NCBI GenBank assembly: GCA_945877815.1
Contig: CAMDWJ010000013.1
Coordinates: forward strand, 42,771-106,770
DNA: 64,000 bases
Direction: 5' to 3'
Origin: Caenispirillum bisanense
GTDB taxonomy: Bacteria > Pseudomonadota > Alphaproteobacteria > Rhodospirillales > UBA2165
Shown here in pieces: positions 8,878 to 17,426 of the stretch; position 1 is the first letter of the stretch, and each line of letters begins with the position of its first letter. A program made the translations under genes and the position numbers. Below the pieces are notes generated by a model. The model was not told the DNA's origin, did not search any database, and saw nothing but the letters and a program-made list of their open reading frames with translations.

Positions 8878-9686
8878 TGGGCCGGCAAGCACTCATCATC
8901 CTTCTTGCCGCAATAATGTCGGTGGGAACAGCCGAGCCCTCGGCCGCGCAGGGTAAAGGCGGCGGCAAAAGCGGCAAACCCGCGCCCGCGCAATCGCAGG
9001 AAAATTACGAACAGCTTGGGCAGGTTCCAGTGGGCCTGCTCGCGGTTTTCCCGACCGGCGCGCGCTGCTCCGAGGTCGCCTCTCCGTTTGGTTCGCCGGT
9101 CCGTTTTGACGGCAGCCCGCGCGTCAACGATCATTTTGGATTCCATAACGGCATGGACATCGCCGCCAAGGAAGGCACACCGCTACTGTCAATTGCCGGC
9201 GGCGATGTTATCCATTCCGGCGAAGGCGGACTACTCGTCGGCAATTACGTGTGGTTGCGTTATGCTCCGAATGATACCGGTCTGCCGGTCTACCTCTTCG
9301 CGCGCTACCAACATCTCGATAAACCGAGCCCGTTGAAAATCGGTGCGCGCGTCACGCTCGGCGAAATTGTCGGGCCGGTGGGGAAAACCGGAACCATCGG
9401 CCCTTATTTTGGCCCGGCCGGATTTTCCCATCTCCATCTGTTGGTGTTTGCCGGCGACGGACCGGATTTCACGATCCGCGACGCCGTCGTCGAAGCCAGC
9501 GTCTATCGACGTTATTTGGATCCCCTGGCGGTTTTCATGAAGCCGACAACGACCTTCGACAATCACGTATTGAGCACTCTCCCAGATTCCGAAAAGCGGA
9601 TCGCAATCCCTTACCAAACCGCCGATGGCAGGCGCGAACCGGCCGATACCAAGATGGTCTGGCCTATCGCGTGCGCTCGTTCCTAG
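8877..9686 (+). CDS. Exported M23 family metallopeptidase
   Basis: Secreted zinc peptidase of the LytM/M23 family, 269 residues, probably acting on peptidoglycan cross-links or a related peptide. A signal peptide (RQALIILLAAIMSV, cut after AAQ) is followed by a Gly/Lys linker. The catalytic domain shows HFGFHNGMDIAAKEGTPL (HxxxD ligand pair) and the FSHLHLLVF HxH motif with zinc and catalytic His. The PxGKTG type stretch lies between. ATG 8877 is used; GTG 8874 in frame is an equal alternative. It is coupled to the upstream VOC gene. Confidence 0.88.
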   Translation: MGRQALIILLAAIMSVGTAEPSAAQGKGGGKSGKPAPAQSQENYEQLGQVPVGLLAVFPTGARCSEVASPFGSPVRFDGSPRVNDHFGFHNGMDIAAKEGTPLLSIAGGDVIHSGEGGLLVGNYVWLRYAPNDTGLPVYLFARYQHLDKPSPLKIGARVTLGEIVGPVGKTGTIGPYFGPAGFSHLHLLVFAGDGPDFTIRDAVVEASVYRRYLDPLAVFMKPTTTFDNHVLSTLPDSEKRIAIPYQTADGRREPADTKMVWPIACARS

Positions 9687-9726
9687 CCGTTTGACCGCGC
9701 GCCGCAGCACGCCCTAGACTCCCCCG

Positions 9727-9948
9727 ATGGCCGATCAAACCGACCAAGAATTGGAATCCGCAACCGCAATCTGCCCCTGCACCGGGATCACGGTTGCGCA
9801 GGCGCGAAAGGCTATAGCCGAGGATGCCCGATCCACCGAGGAAATCTTCGAACGCTGCAACGAGATCGTCTATTGCTCTCAATGCCTGGTGACCATAGAT
9901 GACATGGTGTTCGCATTCCTGCGGCGTAAAAAAGCGGCCACCTTCTGA
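9727..9948 (+). CDS. BFD-like [2Fe-2S]-binding protein
   Basis: 73-residue protein with the four-cysteine pattern of bacterioferritin-associated ferredoxin domains: ICPCTGIT (Cys16 and Cys18) and YCSQC (Cys50 and Cys53), a spacing of 32 between the pairs as in the BFD family. Such modules bind a [2Fe-2S] cluster and deliver electrons for iron release or to partner oxidoreductases. It is free-standing here, with no bacterioferritin gene next to it. No strong Shine-Dalgarno is visible before ATG 9727. Confidence 0.8.
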   Translation: MADQTDQELESATAICPCTGITVAQARKAIAEDARSTEEIFERCNEIVYCSQCLVTIDDMVFAFLRRKKAATF

Positions 9949-10031
9949 TGGAACAGACCGGCCCGTCCGGCGTTAATGTAGACACCAACCTCGTGAAAGG
10001 ATGGCCGCGCAATCGGCCGAGACGCGAAACC

Positions 10032-10550
10032 ATGAAAAAAATCATCGTGGCTGTGGCATCTCTTCTGGCTTTGGCTGCCTGCGCAGCGGCCCCCAATCCC
10101 AATGTGGCGGCGGCGCGCACCATCTGCGCCGGCGCCTATGCAGATCCGGCACTCGATCCGATCCGCGCCCGCATCCCGTTCGATGACGACGTCGCCGCCA
10201 AAGCCTCGATGGAATATCTCGCCGATCCCGGCAAGCCGAACAGCTTCGAACGTTCGGTATTGCAGCAATACGACGCGGCCAACCGCCGCTGCTGGGACGC
10301 TTGGGATCGAGTCGGAACCTCGCCCTTCGTGCAGCAATCGCGCACCAGCGTCAGCGCCGCCCTGGCCGAGCTTCACGGCGGCAACGCGACCTACGGTGAA
10401 TTCAACCGTCGCCGCGCGTCCGCCATTGCCGACATGCAGGCCCGCCTGCGCGAGGCCGAGGAACGCGCCCGCGCCCAATACCGTGGGTCCGGCGTCATGT
10501 TCTGCGACGGCTGGGGCCGCGGCCCGTTCACGACGTTGCATTGTTTCTAG
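10032..10550 (+). CDS. Putative lipoprotein of unknown function
   Basis: 172-residue protein with a lipoprotein signal peptide (MKKIIVAVASLLALAAC, lipobox LAAC, lipidated Cys17). The mature part is helical and charged, with a long Arg/Ala/Glu helix near residues 120-155 and several Cys residues. I do not recognise the family. ATG 10032 is chosen for the clean lipoprotein leader; the open frame further upstream is non-coding. It sits between the ferredoxin and a VOC gene in the same direction, without an obvious functional link. Confidence 0.75.
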   Translation: MKKIIVAVASLLALAACAAAPNPNVAAARTICAGAYADPALDPIRARIPFDDDVAAKASMEYLADPGKPNSFERSVLQQYDAANRRCWDAWDRVGTSPFVQQSRTSVSAALAELHGGNATYGEFNRRRASAIADMQARLREAEERARAQYRGSGVMFCDGWGRGPFTTLHCF

Positions 10551-10594
10551 ACCGGCGCGACACTGAGGGAATCGCTCGCCCCTTGGAGGTCTGC

Positions 10595-11167
10595 ATGCCC
10601 TACGTCCCCTATGCCCGCCTGAGCCATGTCGGCATCACCGTGCGCGATCTCGACCGGATGATCACGTTCTACCGCCGGGTTCTGGGCTTTTTGGTTTCGG
10701 ACCGTGGGCATGCGCCGCGCGGCGACGGCGAATACGCATTCCTGTCGCGCGATCCCAACGAACATCACCAGATCGTGCTGCGCACTGGCCGGCCCGAAGG
10801 CGTGCCGTCGCAGATCGTGCAATTGTCGCTCGAACTCGGCAGCCTCGCCGATCTGCGCACCATGCATGCCATCCTCAACGCCGACAATGAGGTGACGGAC
10901 ATCCAGACACGCGCGCACGGGATTGCCTGGAGCATGTATTTCAAGGATCCCGAGGACAATATCGTCGAGACGTTTGTTTCGTCGCCCTGGTACGTGCCCG
11001 CACCCTCAGCAGTGCCGTTCGATTTCACCATGAGCGATCAGGAAATTTTCGAGAATGTGCGGGACGCGGTGACGCAGCGTCCCGGTTACAAGCCCTACCA
11101 AGACTGGAAAGACGAAGCGGCCGTCCGCATGCTCGATTCCGGCGTGTGGCCGGGGCCGAAGAATTGA
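10595..11167 (+). CDS. VOC family protein (extradiol dioxygenase-like)
   Basis: 190-residue vicinal-oxygen-chelate protein: LSHVGITVRDLDRMITFY with the first metal His, NEHHQIVLR with the second, and PEDNIVETF with the Glu ligand, so the 2-His-1-Glu site appears complete. A C-terminal extension (residues about 130-190, FTMSDQEIFENVRD) recalls catechol-dioxygenase-type members. The start is at ATG 10595 after a TTGGAGG Shine-Dalgarno. The reaction is unassigned. A strong bidirectional terminator follows. Confidence 0.85.
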   Translation: MPYVPYARLSHVGITVRDLDRMITFYRRVLGFLVSDRGHAPRGDGEYAFLSRDPNEHHQIVLRTGRPEGVPSQIVQLSLELGSLADLRTMHAILNADNEVTDIQTRAHGIAWSMYFKDPEDNIVETFVSSPWYVPAPSAVPFDFTMSDQEIFENVRDAVTQRPGYKPYQDWKDEAAVRMLDSGVWPGPKN

Positions 11168-11173
11168 TCCAAT

Positions 11174-11202
11174 AAAAAAGCCCGCAACGTGCGGGCTTTT
11201 TT
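11174..11202. terminator. Bidirectional intrinsic terminator
   Basis: A six-A run, GCCCGCA, three-base loop ACG, TGCGGGC and a six-T run form a 13-bp perfect hairpin flanked by A and T tracts, between the convergent VOC gene (stop 11167) and the MetE-like gene (stop 11260). It can serve both strands. Confidence 0.92.
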
Positions 11203-11259
11203 ATTTTGACCTAAGCCGGCCGCGCGGCCGACTCTACCGTCGCCGCGCGGCCGGCGTCC

Positions 11260-12405
11260 TTAAGCGTGGCCCCAGACCTGCTGGGCCATCTCGACCACCA
11301 ACTCCAGTTTCTTCTTCTGCTGATCTTCCGACAGAAGATTGCCGCCGGTGTGCGAGGCAAACCCGCACTGGCCGCTGATGCACATCTGATCCAACGGCAT
11401 ATATTTCGCCGCTTCGTCGATGCGGCGCTTGAGATCGTCCTTGCTCTCAAGCTCGCCGAACTTCGTCGTAATGATGCCGAGCACGATCTTCAACCCTTTC
11501 GGGACGAAACGCAGCGGCTTGAAGTCACCCGAGCGCGCATCGTCGTATTCGAGGAAGAATCCGTCGATCTTGGTCTCATTGAACATCGCCTCGGCGACGG
11601 GTTCGTAGCCGCCCTTGGCATGCCCCCGCGACAGCGAATTGCCGCGGCACAGATGCACCGAGATCGCCATGTCCTTCGGACGATCCTTGATCGATTCATT
11701 GATCAGCTTGGCGTAGAGCGAGGGCAGTTGGTCCGGGTTTTCGCCCAGCCCTTTGACGCGCTCGCGCAGTTCGGGATCGCACAGATAGGCGAGGTTGGTA
11801 TCGTCGAGCTGCACGTATTTGCAGCCCTGCGCGGCCAGATCCTTGATCTCAGCGGCCCAGACCTTGGCGAGATCGGAGAAGAACTCGTCCATGTCCGGAT
11901 AGGCCTTCGCATCGACGCCGCCGCGGCCGCCGCGGAAATGCAACATGCTGGGCGACGGGATCATGACCTTCGGGGTTTCCTTGGTCACGCTCTTGAGGAA
12001 GTTGAAGCTCTCGCGCTGGATGCCGCCGGTCGGCCATTTGAGCTTGCCGACCGTCTTCGGGGTCGGCGGCTGCCAGTTCTGCACCACGCCGCCGACCGGG
12101 GTCGACTTCTGCTGCTCGTTCGCGGCGGCCGGATCGGCGCTTACGTTGCCGCCGGTGGTCACGCCTTCGATGGCATTCAGGAAGTCGCCCGACCAGGAAT
12201 TGCGGCGGAAGTCGCCGTCGGTCACGGCATGGATGCCCACACTTTCCTGCATCTTCACGGCCGCGCGGATCAGGCGATCCTCGACCTCTTTCAATTGCGC
12301 TTGCGTGATGGCGCCGGTGCGCTTCTTCTCGCGCGCTTCCTTCAATTCGGCCGGACGCAGCAGGCTTCCCACTTGATCGGCGCGGAACGGCATTTTATCG
12401 GACAT
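11260..12405 (-). CDS. MetE-like cobalamin-independent methyltransferase
   Basis: 381-residue single barrel homologous to the C-terminal catalytic half of cobalamin-independent methionine synthase (the YxjG/YxjH-type group). It starts FRADQVGSLLRP with the GDFRRNSW stretch. The zinc-site pattern is visible: HLC in ISVHLCRGN, Glu in FFLEYDD and Cys in ISGQCGF. Members move methyl groups to homocysteine or other thiols; with no N-terminal half the methyl donor is uncertain. ATG 12405 follows a GGGAGAGAG element. It is likely cotranscribed with the VOC gene 52 bases upstream. Confidence 0.85.
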   Translation of the reverse strand: MSDKMPFRADQVGSLLRPAELKEAREKKRTGAITQAQLKEVEDRLIRAAVKMQESVGIHAVTDGDFRRNSWSGDFLNAIEGVTTGGNVSADPAAANEQQKSTPVGGVVQNWQPPTPKTVGKLKWPTGGIQRESFNFLKSVTKETPKVMIPSPSMLHFRGGRGGVDAKAYPDMDEFFSDLAKVWAAEIKDLAAQGCKYVQLDDTNLAYLCDPELRERVKGLGENPDQLPSLYAKLINESIKDRPKDMAISVHLCRGNSLSRGHAKGGYEPVAEAMFNETKIDGFFLEYDDARSGDFKPLRFVPKGLKIVLGIITTKFGELESKDDLKRRIDEAAKYMPLDQMCISGQCGFASHTGGNLLSEDQQKKKLELVVEMAQQVWGHA

Positions 12406-12457
12406 ACGAAACTCTCTCCCCTCTACGTTGTGTGTCGATGTTGAGCCGCCCCGAAAC

Positions 12458-12934
12458 CTATTCGGCGGCGACTTTCTTGTGGCTGCGGCCCTGTTCGGCC
12501 GCGGTAGGTTGAACATCAGGTGCGGGCGTGCCGTCGAGTGCGGTGCTGCCCGGCCAGGCGACATCGGTGATATCGAAGACGATGTCGCTCGGACCCTGGA
12601 ATTTGATCTCGAATTGCGCGTTGGGTGGAATCTCATGCGCCTCGACGACGCAAGCAACGCCCATCGCTTCGAGGCGCGCGCGCACGCTTTCCACATCGTC
12701 CACCACCACACCCATATGATGGAAGCCCTCGTAGTCGAGGCCCTTGCCGATCTGGTCGGTGGCGAAGCGCAGGATGGTGACGTTGATCGAACCGTCGCTG
12801 AGGATCACACCGGCCGGGTCGGACATATTCTTGCCCATGCGCGAAACCTCACGCCAGCCGAAGGCATTCTTGTAGAACTCGGCAGCCTCGCCGGGTTTCT
12901 TGCTGGCTAAGGCGATATGGCGGATTTTAAGCAT
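12458..12934 (-). CDS. VOC family protein
   Basis: 158-residue glyoxalase-fold protein: KIRHIALASKKPGEAAEFY with the first His, FHHMGVVVDDVE opening the second half, and DIVFDITDVAWPG at the end where a metal-ligand Glu is expected but Asp is found. Substrate unknown. A low-complexity hydrophilic tail (about residues 135-158) ends the protein. It precedes the MetE-like gene in the same direction, which suggests a two-gene unit; terminators bound it on both sides. Confidence 0.82.
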   Translation of the reverse strand: MLKIRHIALASKKPGEAAEFYKNAFGWREVSRMGKNMSDPAGVILSDGSINVTILRFATDQIGKGLDYEGFHHMGVVVDDVESVRARLEAMGVACVVEAHEIPPNAQFEIKFQGPSDIVFDITDVAWPGSTALDGTPAPDVQPTAAEQGRSHKKVAAE

Positions 12935-13056
12935 CGCGGCCTCCCTGCCCGATGATCCGGATTTACTTGGACGTCAGCATAAGGGGGGGCAACGGTCCCG
13001 CCAAACGGATTCGATAACATGGGCAACAAGTTGGGCAGCGTTCCACCTTTGGGCAG

Positions 13057-13084
13057 AAAAAAGGCCGCCGAATGGCGGCCTTTT
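13057..13084 (-). terminator. Intrinsic terminator after the UGSC-family gene
   Basis: A run of A, GGCCGCC, loop GAAT, GGCGGCC and TTTT form a 7-bp GC stem extended by A/T pairs. Read on the minus strand it ends in six T residues, 25 bases past the stop of the gene that finishes at 13109. Confidence 0.85.
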
Positions 13085-13108
13085 ACGCGGTATATGAACT
13101 AAAAAGAG

Positions 13109-14773
13109 CTAGCGCCACTCGTCGATGGAGATCGTTTTGTTGTAGCGCGTGCCCTGGATCGACCAATAGCCGTTGGTCTCCCCGCCGACCACCACGACGT
13201 TGATCTCATCCTCGACGAAGGTATTGATCAGCTCGTCCGGTTTGGCCTTAAGCTTCGAGGCAAAGGGCTCCTCACCGAAGGTCGCGCGCGGATAGATATA
13301 ATTCTGCACCAATTGCAGATCCCAATAGACGCCGGCCTTCATCTGGGCATTTTCCCACGCCCAGCGGATCAGCTTTTCCTTGGTATCGAAGCCGCCACGC
13401 CCAACGAACTGGCGTGCGGTGATGGGATCAAGCACGAAGCACGGCGGCAGGTTGGGATCGATGCCCGTCAGCATGTCGCGCACATGGTCTTTCCAATGGG
13501 TTTCGCGCAGGCCGAGGCAGAAGCTCGACGAGCGCATGCCCCAGAAGACGCTGACCGTGCTGTCCTCGAGCTTGAAGCCTTTCTGCACATGCAGCGGCGC
13601 CCACGGGCTGCGTTCCTCGTTCTCGGCGAAGGTGCAACTGTTGTAGGCCATATTGTGACCCTGCGAGCCCATATAGGTTTCACCCACCACCGAACCGCCC
13701 TGCCCGTTCTGCGACAGCAAGCCGTAAGCACGGCCGATGGTCGCATTCGCGTGGTTGTAGGGGCCCATCGCGCCGATGCCGCAATTCATCTCGATCTCAT
13801 GACGGATCGGACCATTGACGACGACCATCGCGGCCGAGGACGACGAGGTCGACCCGCGCGCCGAAACTTCGGAGGCCGCGAGCGCCAGGATGACCGGGAA
13901 ATATTCCGGCCGCGCCCCCGCCATGACGGCGTTCACCGCAACCTTCTCGACCGTATATTCCCAGCGGCCGCGATTGTGCGTCGGCTGCATGCGACCGACA
14001 ACTTCATCAGGCTTGCGGCTGGTGCCGGCCAGCATCGCCGCGACACGTTCCTCGGTCGGCAGCACGATCGGCAGCTTGTCGGTCCAATTGTTGTTGAGGA
14101 ACAGCTCGTGCAGGTTTTCCTCGGTATCGGGATCGACCATGCGCGGGGTCGAGCGATCGACGCCGACCGCCATGTCGCCGGCGAGGCCTTTGGTCAGGCC
14201 TTCGACGACTTCCTGCATCACCGGGCGGCCGGTATTAGGGTTGTTGCCGTCGATATAGGCCTTCAACTCGGCGGCCGATTTACCCATCACCGGCTGCGGC
14301 ACGAAGACGCAGGGCAGTTCCGGCAGCCCGCCCATCTTGGTGACCGAGCGCACGACCTTATCGAAGATGTGGGTATGTATCGCCACGGTGGGCACGCCGT
14401 ATTTGGTATCGACGGTGATGGCGTGGGTCGCGACCGCGGGCGCGCAGGTGCTGCAATGGCCGACACCGAAGATCGCGGCATCGCCGTTCGCCTTGATCTC
14501 CTCCCACAGCTTGGGATCATCCTTCTGATACATGTTCGAAAGCGAAACCATCTTGGTCGCAACACTCGGCATATGTTCGGCGAACCAGGCCTGAACCTGC
14601 TTCAGCAATTCGATGGAATCATCGAAGCGGCAATCGACGAGATAGATGGTCCGGCCGTCGAGCGAACCCAAGCGGGCCGCAGCCTGCTTTTTCGCGACCT
14701 TGGGCGGATAGCCGACGGGATTGAAGACGGCGAATTTGACACCCTGCCGCGAAGCAACCTTGATCTCATTCAT
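13109..14773 (-). CDS. UGSC-family protein, cysteine form
   Basis: 554-residue protein resembling UGSC-type (seleno)proteins. The N-terminal half has a nucleotide-like alpha/beta fold with the redox motif GVGHCSTC (Cys107, Cys110) at the position where relatives carry U-G-S-C. The C-terminal half is a separate conserved domain (NNWTDKLPIVLPTEERV, VEKVAVNAVMAGARPEYFPV). I see no in-frame TGA, so it does not need selenocysteine. Role unsettled; a redox or metal-linked enzyme is plausible. ATG 14773 follows a GGGGAT element. The TrxB-like gene lies 58 bases upstream in the same direction, fitting a thiol-redox pair, which is inference. Confidence 0.75.
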   Translation of the reverse strand: MNEIKVASRQGVKFAVFNPVGYPPKVAKKQAAARLGSLDGRTIYLVDCRFDDSIELLKQVQAWFAEHMPSVATKMVSLSNMYQKDDPKLWEEIKANGDAAIFGVGHCSTCAPAVATHAITVDTKYGVPTVAIHTHIFDKVVRSVTKMGGLPELPCVFVPQPVMGKSAAELKAYIDGNNPNTGRPVMQEVVEGLTKGLAGDMAVGVDRSTPRMVDPDTEENLHELFLNNNWTDKLPIVLPTEERVAAMLAGTSRKPDEVVGRMQPTHNRGRWEYTVEKVAVNAVMAGARPEYFPVILALAASEVSARGSTSSSSAAMVVVNGPIRHEIEMNCGIGAMGPYNHANATIGRAYGLLSQNGQGGSVVGETYMGSQGHNMAYNSCTFAENEERSPWAPLHVQKGFKLEDSTVSVFWGMRSSSFCLGLRETHWKDHVRDMLTGIDPNLPPCFVLDPITARQFVGRGGFDTKEKLIRWAWENAQMKAGVYWDLQLVQNYIYPRATFGEEPFASKLKAKPDELINTFVEDEINVVVVGGETNGYWSIQGTRYNKTISIDEWR

Positions 14774-14831
14774 GGCCCGATCCCCGTCGTTGATTGTGTT
14801 AACGTAACGATAGGCGATCCAGGCGGTTTTC

Positions 14832-15761
14832 TCAATGCGAAGCTGTACGGCCTTTGAGGTAGCGCACCGCCGAAATGGCGGCCGTGGCGCCATCGCCGGC
14901 GACCGAAGCCAGCTGCGCCACCGAGTTTTTGCGGATGTCGCCGGCTGCGAAAACGCCGGCCAGCGAGGTCCGCATCAAAATATCGGTTTCGATGTGCCCA
15001 GCCGAATCGAGCGTCATAAGGCCTTGTAAGAAGGCGCTATTCGGCTCCAGCCCGACATAGACGAAGACGCCGGTCACGTCCTGGGTCCGCGCAGCGCCCG
15101 TTTTCGCATCGCGGAGGCGGACCGAACTCACCGAGTCCTCACCGCAAATTTCCTCGACCACGATGTCGGTCACGATCTCGATCTTAGGATTGGCCGCGAT
15201 CCGTTCGAGCAGAACACCTCCTGCCTTCGGTTTGGGGCCACGAACGAAGATCGTGATCTTCGCGACATAATCGGCGAGCACCAAGGCCTCGTCCAAGGCG
15301 GCATCGCCGCCGCCGACGATGCAGACCCCCTGGCCGTCGAAGAACGGCCCGTCGCACGACGCGCAGTGCGACACGCCCCGCCCGGTCAATTTCTCCTCGC
15401 CCGGAATGCCGAGCCCGCGCAAGATCGAACCCGCCGCGACGATGATCGCGGGTGCCTGCAAAGCCTCCTCGCCGCCATGGACGATGCGCAAATCGCCCGC
15501 GAGTTCGATCCGCTCGACCTGGTCGAGTGCGAACTCCGCACCCGCCTCCTCCGCCTGCTGATGCAGCAATGGCCCGAGTTCGATTCCGCTGATACCTTGC
15601 GGAAAGCCTGGAAAATTCTCGATACGCGGCGCGTTGTTGATCTGCCCGCCGACCCCCATCTGGTCGAGGACGACGACCTTGACCCCTTGACGCGCGGCGG
15701 TCATGGCAGCAGTGAGGCCAGCTATGCCCGCGCCGATAACGATGAGATCAAATTCGCGCAT
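14832..15761 (-). CDS. Thioredoxin-reductase-like flavoprotein
   Basis: 309-residue FAD/NAD(P)H disulfide oxidoreductase of the TrxB type. FAD-binding GAGIAG is at residues 10-15, the redox pair is Cys133-Ala-Ser-Cys136 in SHCASCDGPFF, the pyridine-nucleotide GGGDAA lies near residue 150, and the second FAD motif is GVFAAGDIR near the end. Length and domain order fit thioredoxin reductase. The usual nucleotide-site pattern is slightly changed, so NADPH preference cannot be read. ATG 15761 is preferred to a TTG four codons earlier. Probably cotranscribed with the UGSC-family gene. Confidence 0.88.
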   Translation of the reverse strand: MREFDLIVIGAGIAGLTAAMTAARQGVKVVVLDQMGVGGQINNAPRIENFPGFPQGISGIELGPLLHQQAEEAGAEFALDQVERIELAGDLRIVHGGEEALQAPAIIVAAGSILRGLGIPGEEKLTGRGVSHCASCDGPFFDGQGVCIVGGGDAALDEALVLADYVAKITIFVRGPKPKAGGVLLERIAANPKIEIVTDIVVEEICGEDSVSSVRLRDAKTGAARTQDVTGVFVYVGLEPNSAFLQGLMTLDSAGHIETDILMRTSLAGVFAAGDIRKNSVAQLASVAGDGATAAISAVRYLKGRTASH

Positions 15762-16028
15762 GTGCCTGACCAAATGAGAGAGGAAAAGACCGCAAAGTCG
15801 AGCGCGAAGGCTAACAACCGGGAGGGCGCGTGAACAAGGTACAAATTGCCGCCATATATTAAGCCAAAGTTCGGCAGCTCACTGAATTCAATTATCGAAC
15901 TGTCATTATTTCCCGATCCGGGAACAACTCTGCGTGATCGCGAGATTTAGAAGAGGACACCCGCGAATGCTACCTGTTTACTTAAATGAAGCTGTTTGCT
16001 TCGTTTTTCTACGATAGGACTTTGCACC

Positions 16029-16562
16029 ATGATCAAGACCGTTCTCGTCGCCACCGACGGCTCCAACCACGCCAAAAAAGCGGTCGCCCTCGCCATTGAC
16101 ATCGCGCAAAAATACAAGGCGCGCCTCGTGATCGTTCATTCCATGTTGCGCGACGCCAATTCCGAAACGCTGCGCAAGCTCGTCACCCGCAAGGACCTGA
16201 CGAAGGAACAGCGCCATCTGCTCGACAATTACGAGATCGACATGCAGATGACCCTCGCGGGTTCGGGCATGGAAGGACCGATGGTCGCCTTGCCGGCACC
16301 GAAGGAAGTCCTCGAATTCGTCACCCAACAAGTTCTCGATCGCTCCAAGGCGCTGGCCGCCAAGAGCAAGGTCAAGGATGTGAAGACGCGCGTAATCGGA
16401 GTAGATCCGGCCGAAGGCATTCTGGATGCCGCGCGCAAGGATCGGGCGAACCTGATCGTTATGGGAACGCGCGGGTTCGGCGAGTTGAAGGGTTGGATCG
16501 TCGGCAGCGTCTCGCACAAGATCGCCGAAGAAGCACACTGTCCGGTGCTGACCGTAAAATGA
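16029..16562 (+). CDS. Universal stress protein (UspA family)
   Basis: 177-residue single Usp domain. It begins MIKTVLVATDGSNHAKKAV with the conserved Asp, and ends with the ATP-binding signature G-2x-G-9x-G-S (MGTRGFGELKGWIVGS). There is an insertion of about 40 residues between the second strand and helix. The ATP-binding form is predicted. ATG 16029 is preferred to an earlier in-frame start. The 255 bases upstream hold no gene and probably the promoter, but I cannot place it precisely. Confidence 0.9.
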   Translation: MIKTVLVATDGSNHAKKAVALAIDIAQKYKARLVIVHSMLRDANSETLRKLVTRKDLTKEQRHLLDNYEIDMQMTLAGSGMEGPMVALPAPKEVLEFVTQQVLDRSKALAAKSKVKDVKTRVIGVDPAEGILDAARKDRANLIVMGTRGFGELKGWIVGSVSHKIAEEAHCPVLTVK

Positions 16563-16570
16563 CGGGCTGG

Positions 16571-16597
16571 CGCCGGCCCCGAACATCGGGGCCGGCG
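16571..16597 (+). terminator. GC-rich hairpin after the Usp gene
   Basis: CGCCGGCCCC, seven-base loop, GGGGCCGGCG: a 10-bp perfect stem nine bases after the stop. No T run follows, so termination is only likely, and it also lies at the 3' side of the convergent RidA gene. Confidence 0.5.
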
Positions 16598-16618
16598 TAC
16601 AGCGCATCGACCACCGCC

Positions 16619-17002
16619 TTAGATGACGGCGATGAATTCGATCTGAATGCGGCGATTGCCTTGCAGATCGTTCGGGATCGCGTGGCGAACGGGTGCCTCA
16701 TCGATGCTTGGGAACACTTCGATCCAACGCTTGTTCACCGCGTCGCGGTCTGCGCGATCCTTCAGATAAACGGTGACCTTGGCGATATTGGCGACGGTGC
16801 CGCCCGCCGTTTCGATGATTGTTTTCATATTGGCGAAGCAATTCTTGGCCTGGCCGTCGATGTCGTCCGGAATCTTGTGGGTTTCGGCGTCGTCACCACT
16901 GATTCCGGCCGTGAAGACCATATTGCCGATCTTCACCACAGCCGGGAAAGGTTGCCCATGCTCGGTGATGCCTTTGCCTTGGATTCGTTCTCTTTTGGCC
17001 AT
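16619..17002 (-). CDS. RidA family protein
   Basis: 127-residue protein of the RidA (YjgF/YER057c) family, small trimeric deaminases of reactive enamine/imine intermediates. Signatures are VVKIGNMVFTAGISG, the helix QAKNCFANMKTIIETAGG, VTVYLKDRADRDAVN and the C-terminal IQIEFIAVI. The catalytic Arg position appears filled by Arg in APVRHAI. Some subfamilies lack deaminase activity and this branch is not assignable. The start ATG is followed by MAKRERIQG. Confidence 0.88.
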   Translation of the reverse strand: MAKRERIQGKGITEHGQPFPAVVKIGNMVFTAGISGDDAETHKIPDDIDGQAKNCFANMKTIIETAGGTVANIAKVTVYLKDRADRDAVNKRWIEVFPSIDEAPVRHAIPNDLQGNRRIQIEFIAVI

Positions 17003-17426
17003 TGTCGTTCCTCCATGGATATTGTTCGACCGCTACGACGCCGTCGCGGGTTCACCCCTTTTATGCCAGGGTGCCCGCCTGGATGGCCAGACCTAAGAGC
17101 CAGATAAATGAGGGTAACGGTCCGTCCTGCCCGACCAAAGCGGATTTCGAGGGACATGAACTCGGTCGATGTCTATTTTCCGAAGATCGGTTGGGGCTGT
17201 CGGGCGTCCACCTCGCCTGTCCGATCGACGCGGTGGGTTTCGTCAACGAGTAGGGAAAGCGCTTCGGTGCGATCTTGACCGTTAACCGCTTTTGAGTTGG
17301 CATTTTCTGCCTGGTTCGCGATCCGCAATGCGGTGGCCGGTCTCAGGCAACATAAATTTGGTCCGATTCTGGATGCGACGGCGACGGCCGGCGCATCCTC
17401 ACTGCCATCCAGGATATCCAAAGCCG
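17003..17426. other. Intergenic region without a recognised gene
   Basis: 424 bases between the divergent RidA and deaminase genes. Short open frames on both strands have no familiar motif or good ribosome-binding site. It should contain both promoters, but I cannot identify -35/-10 elements. Confidence 0.6.

Noticed and set aside
11266..12444. 392-codon plus-strand frame opposite the MetE-like gene
   Set aside because: His/Arg/Ala-rich shadow with no family motif; the opposite strand encodes a clear methyltransferase.
13109..14773. Selenocysteine insertion in the UGSC-family gene
   Set aside because: The motif is Cys-Ser-Thr-Cys and no in-frame TGA is present.
13313..14857. 514-codon plus-strand frame opposite the UGSC-family gene
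   Set aside because: High-GC shadow frame; no motifs, and the minus strand has the conserved protein.
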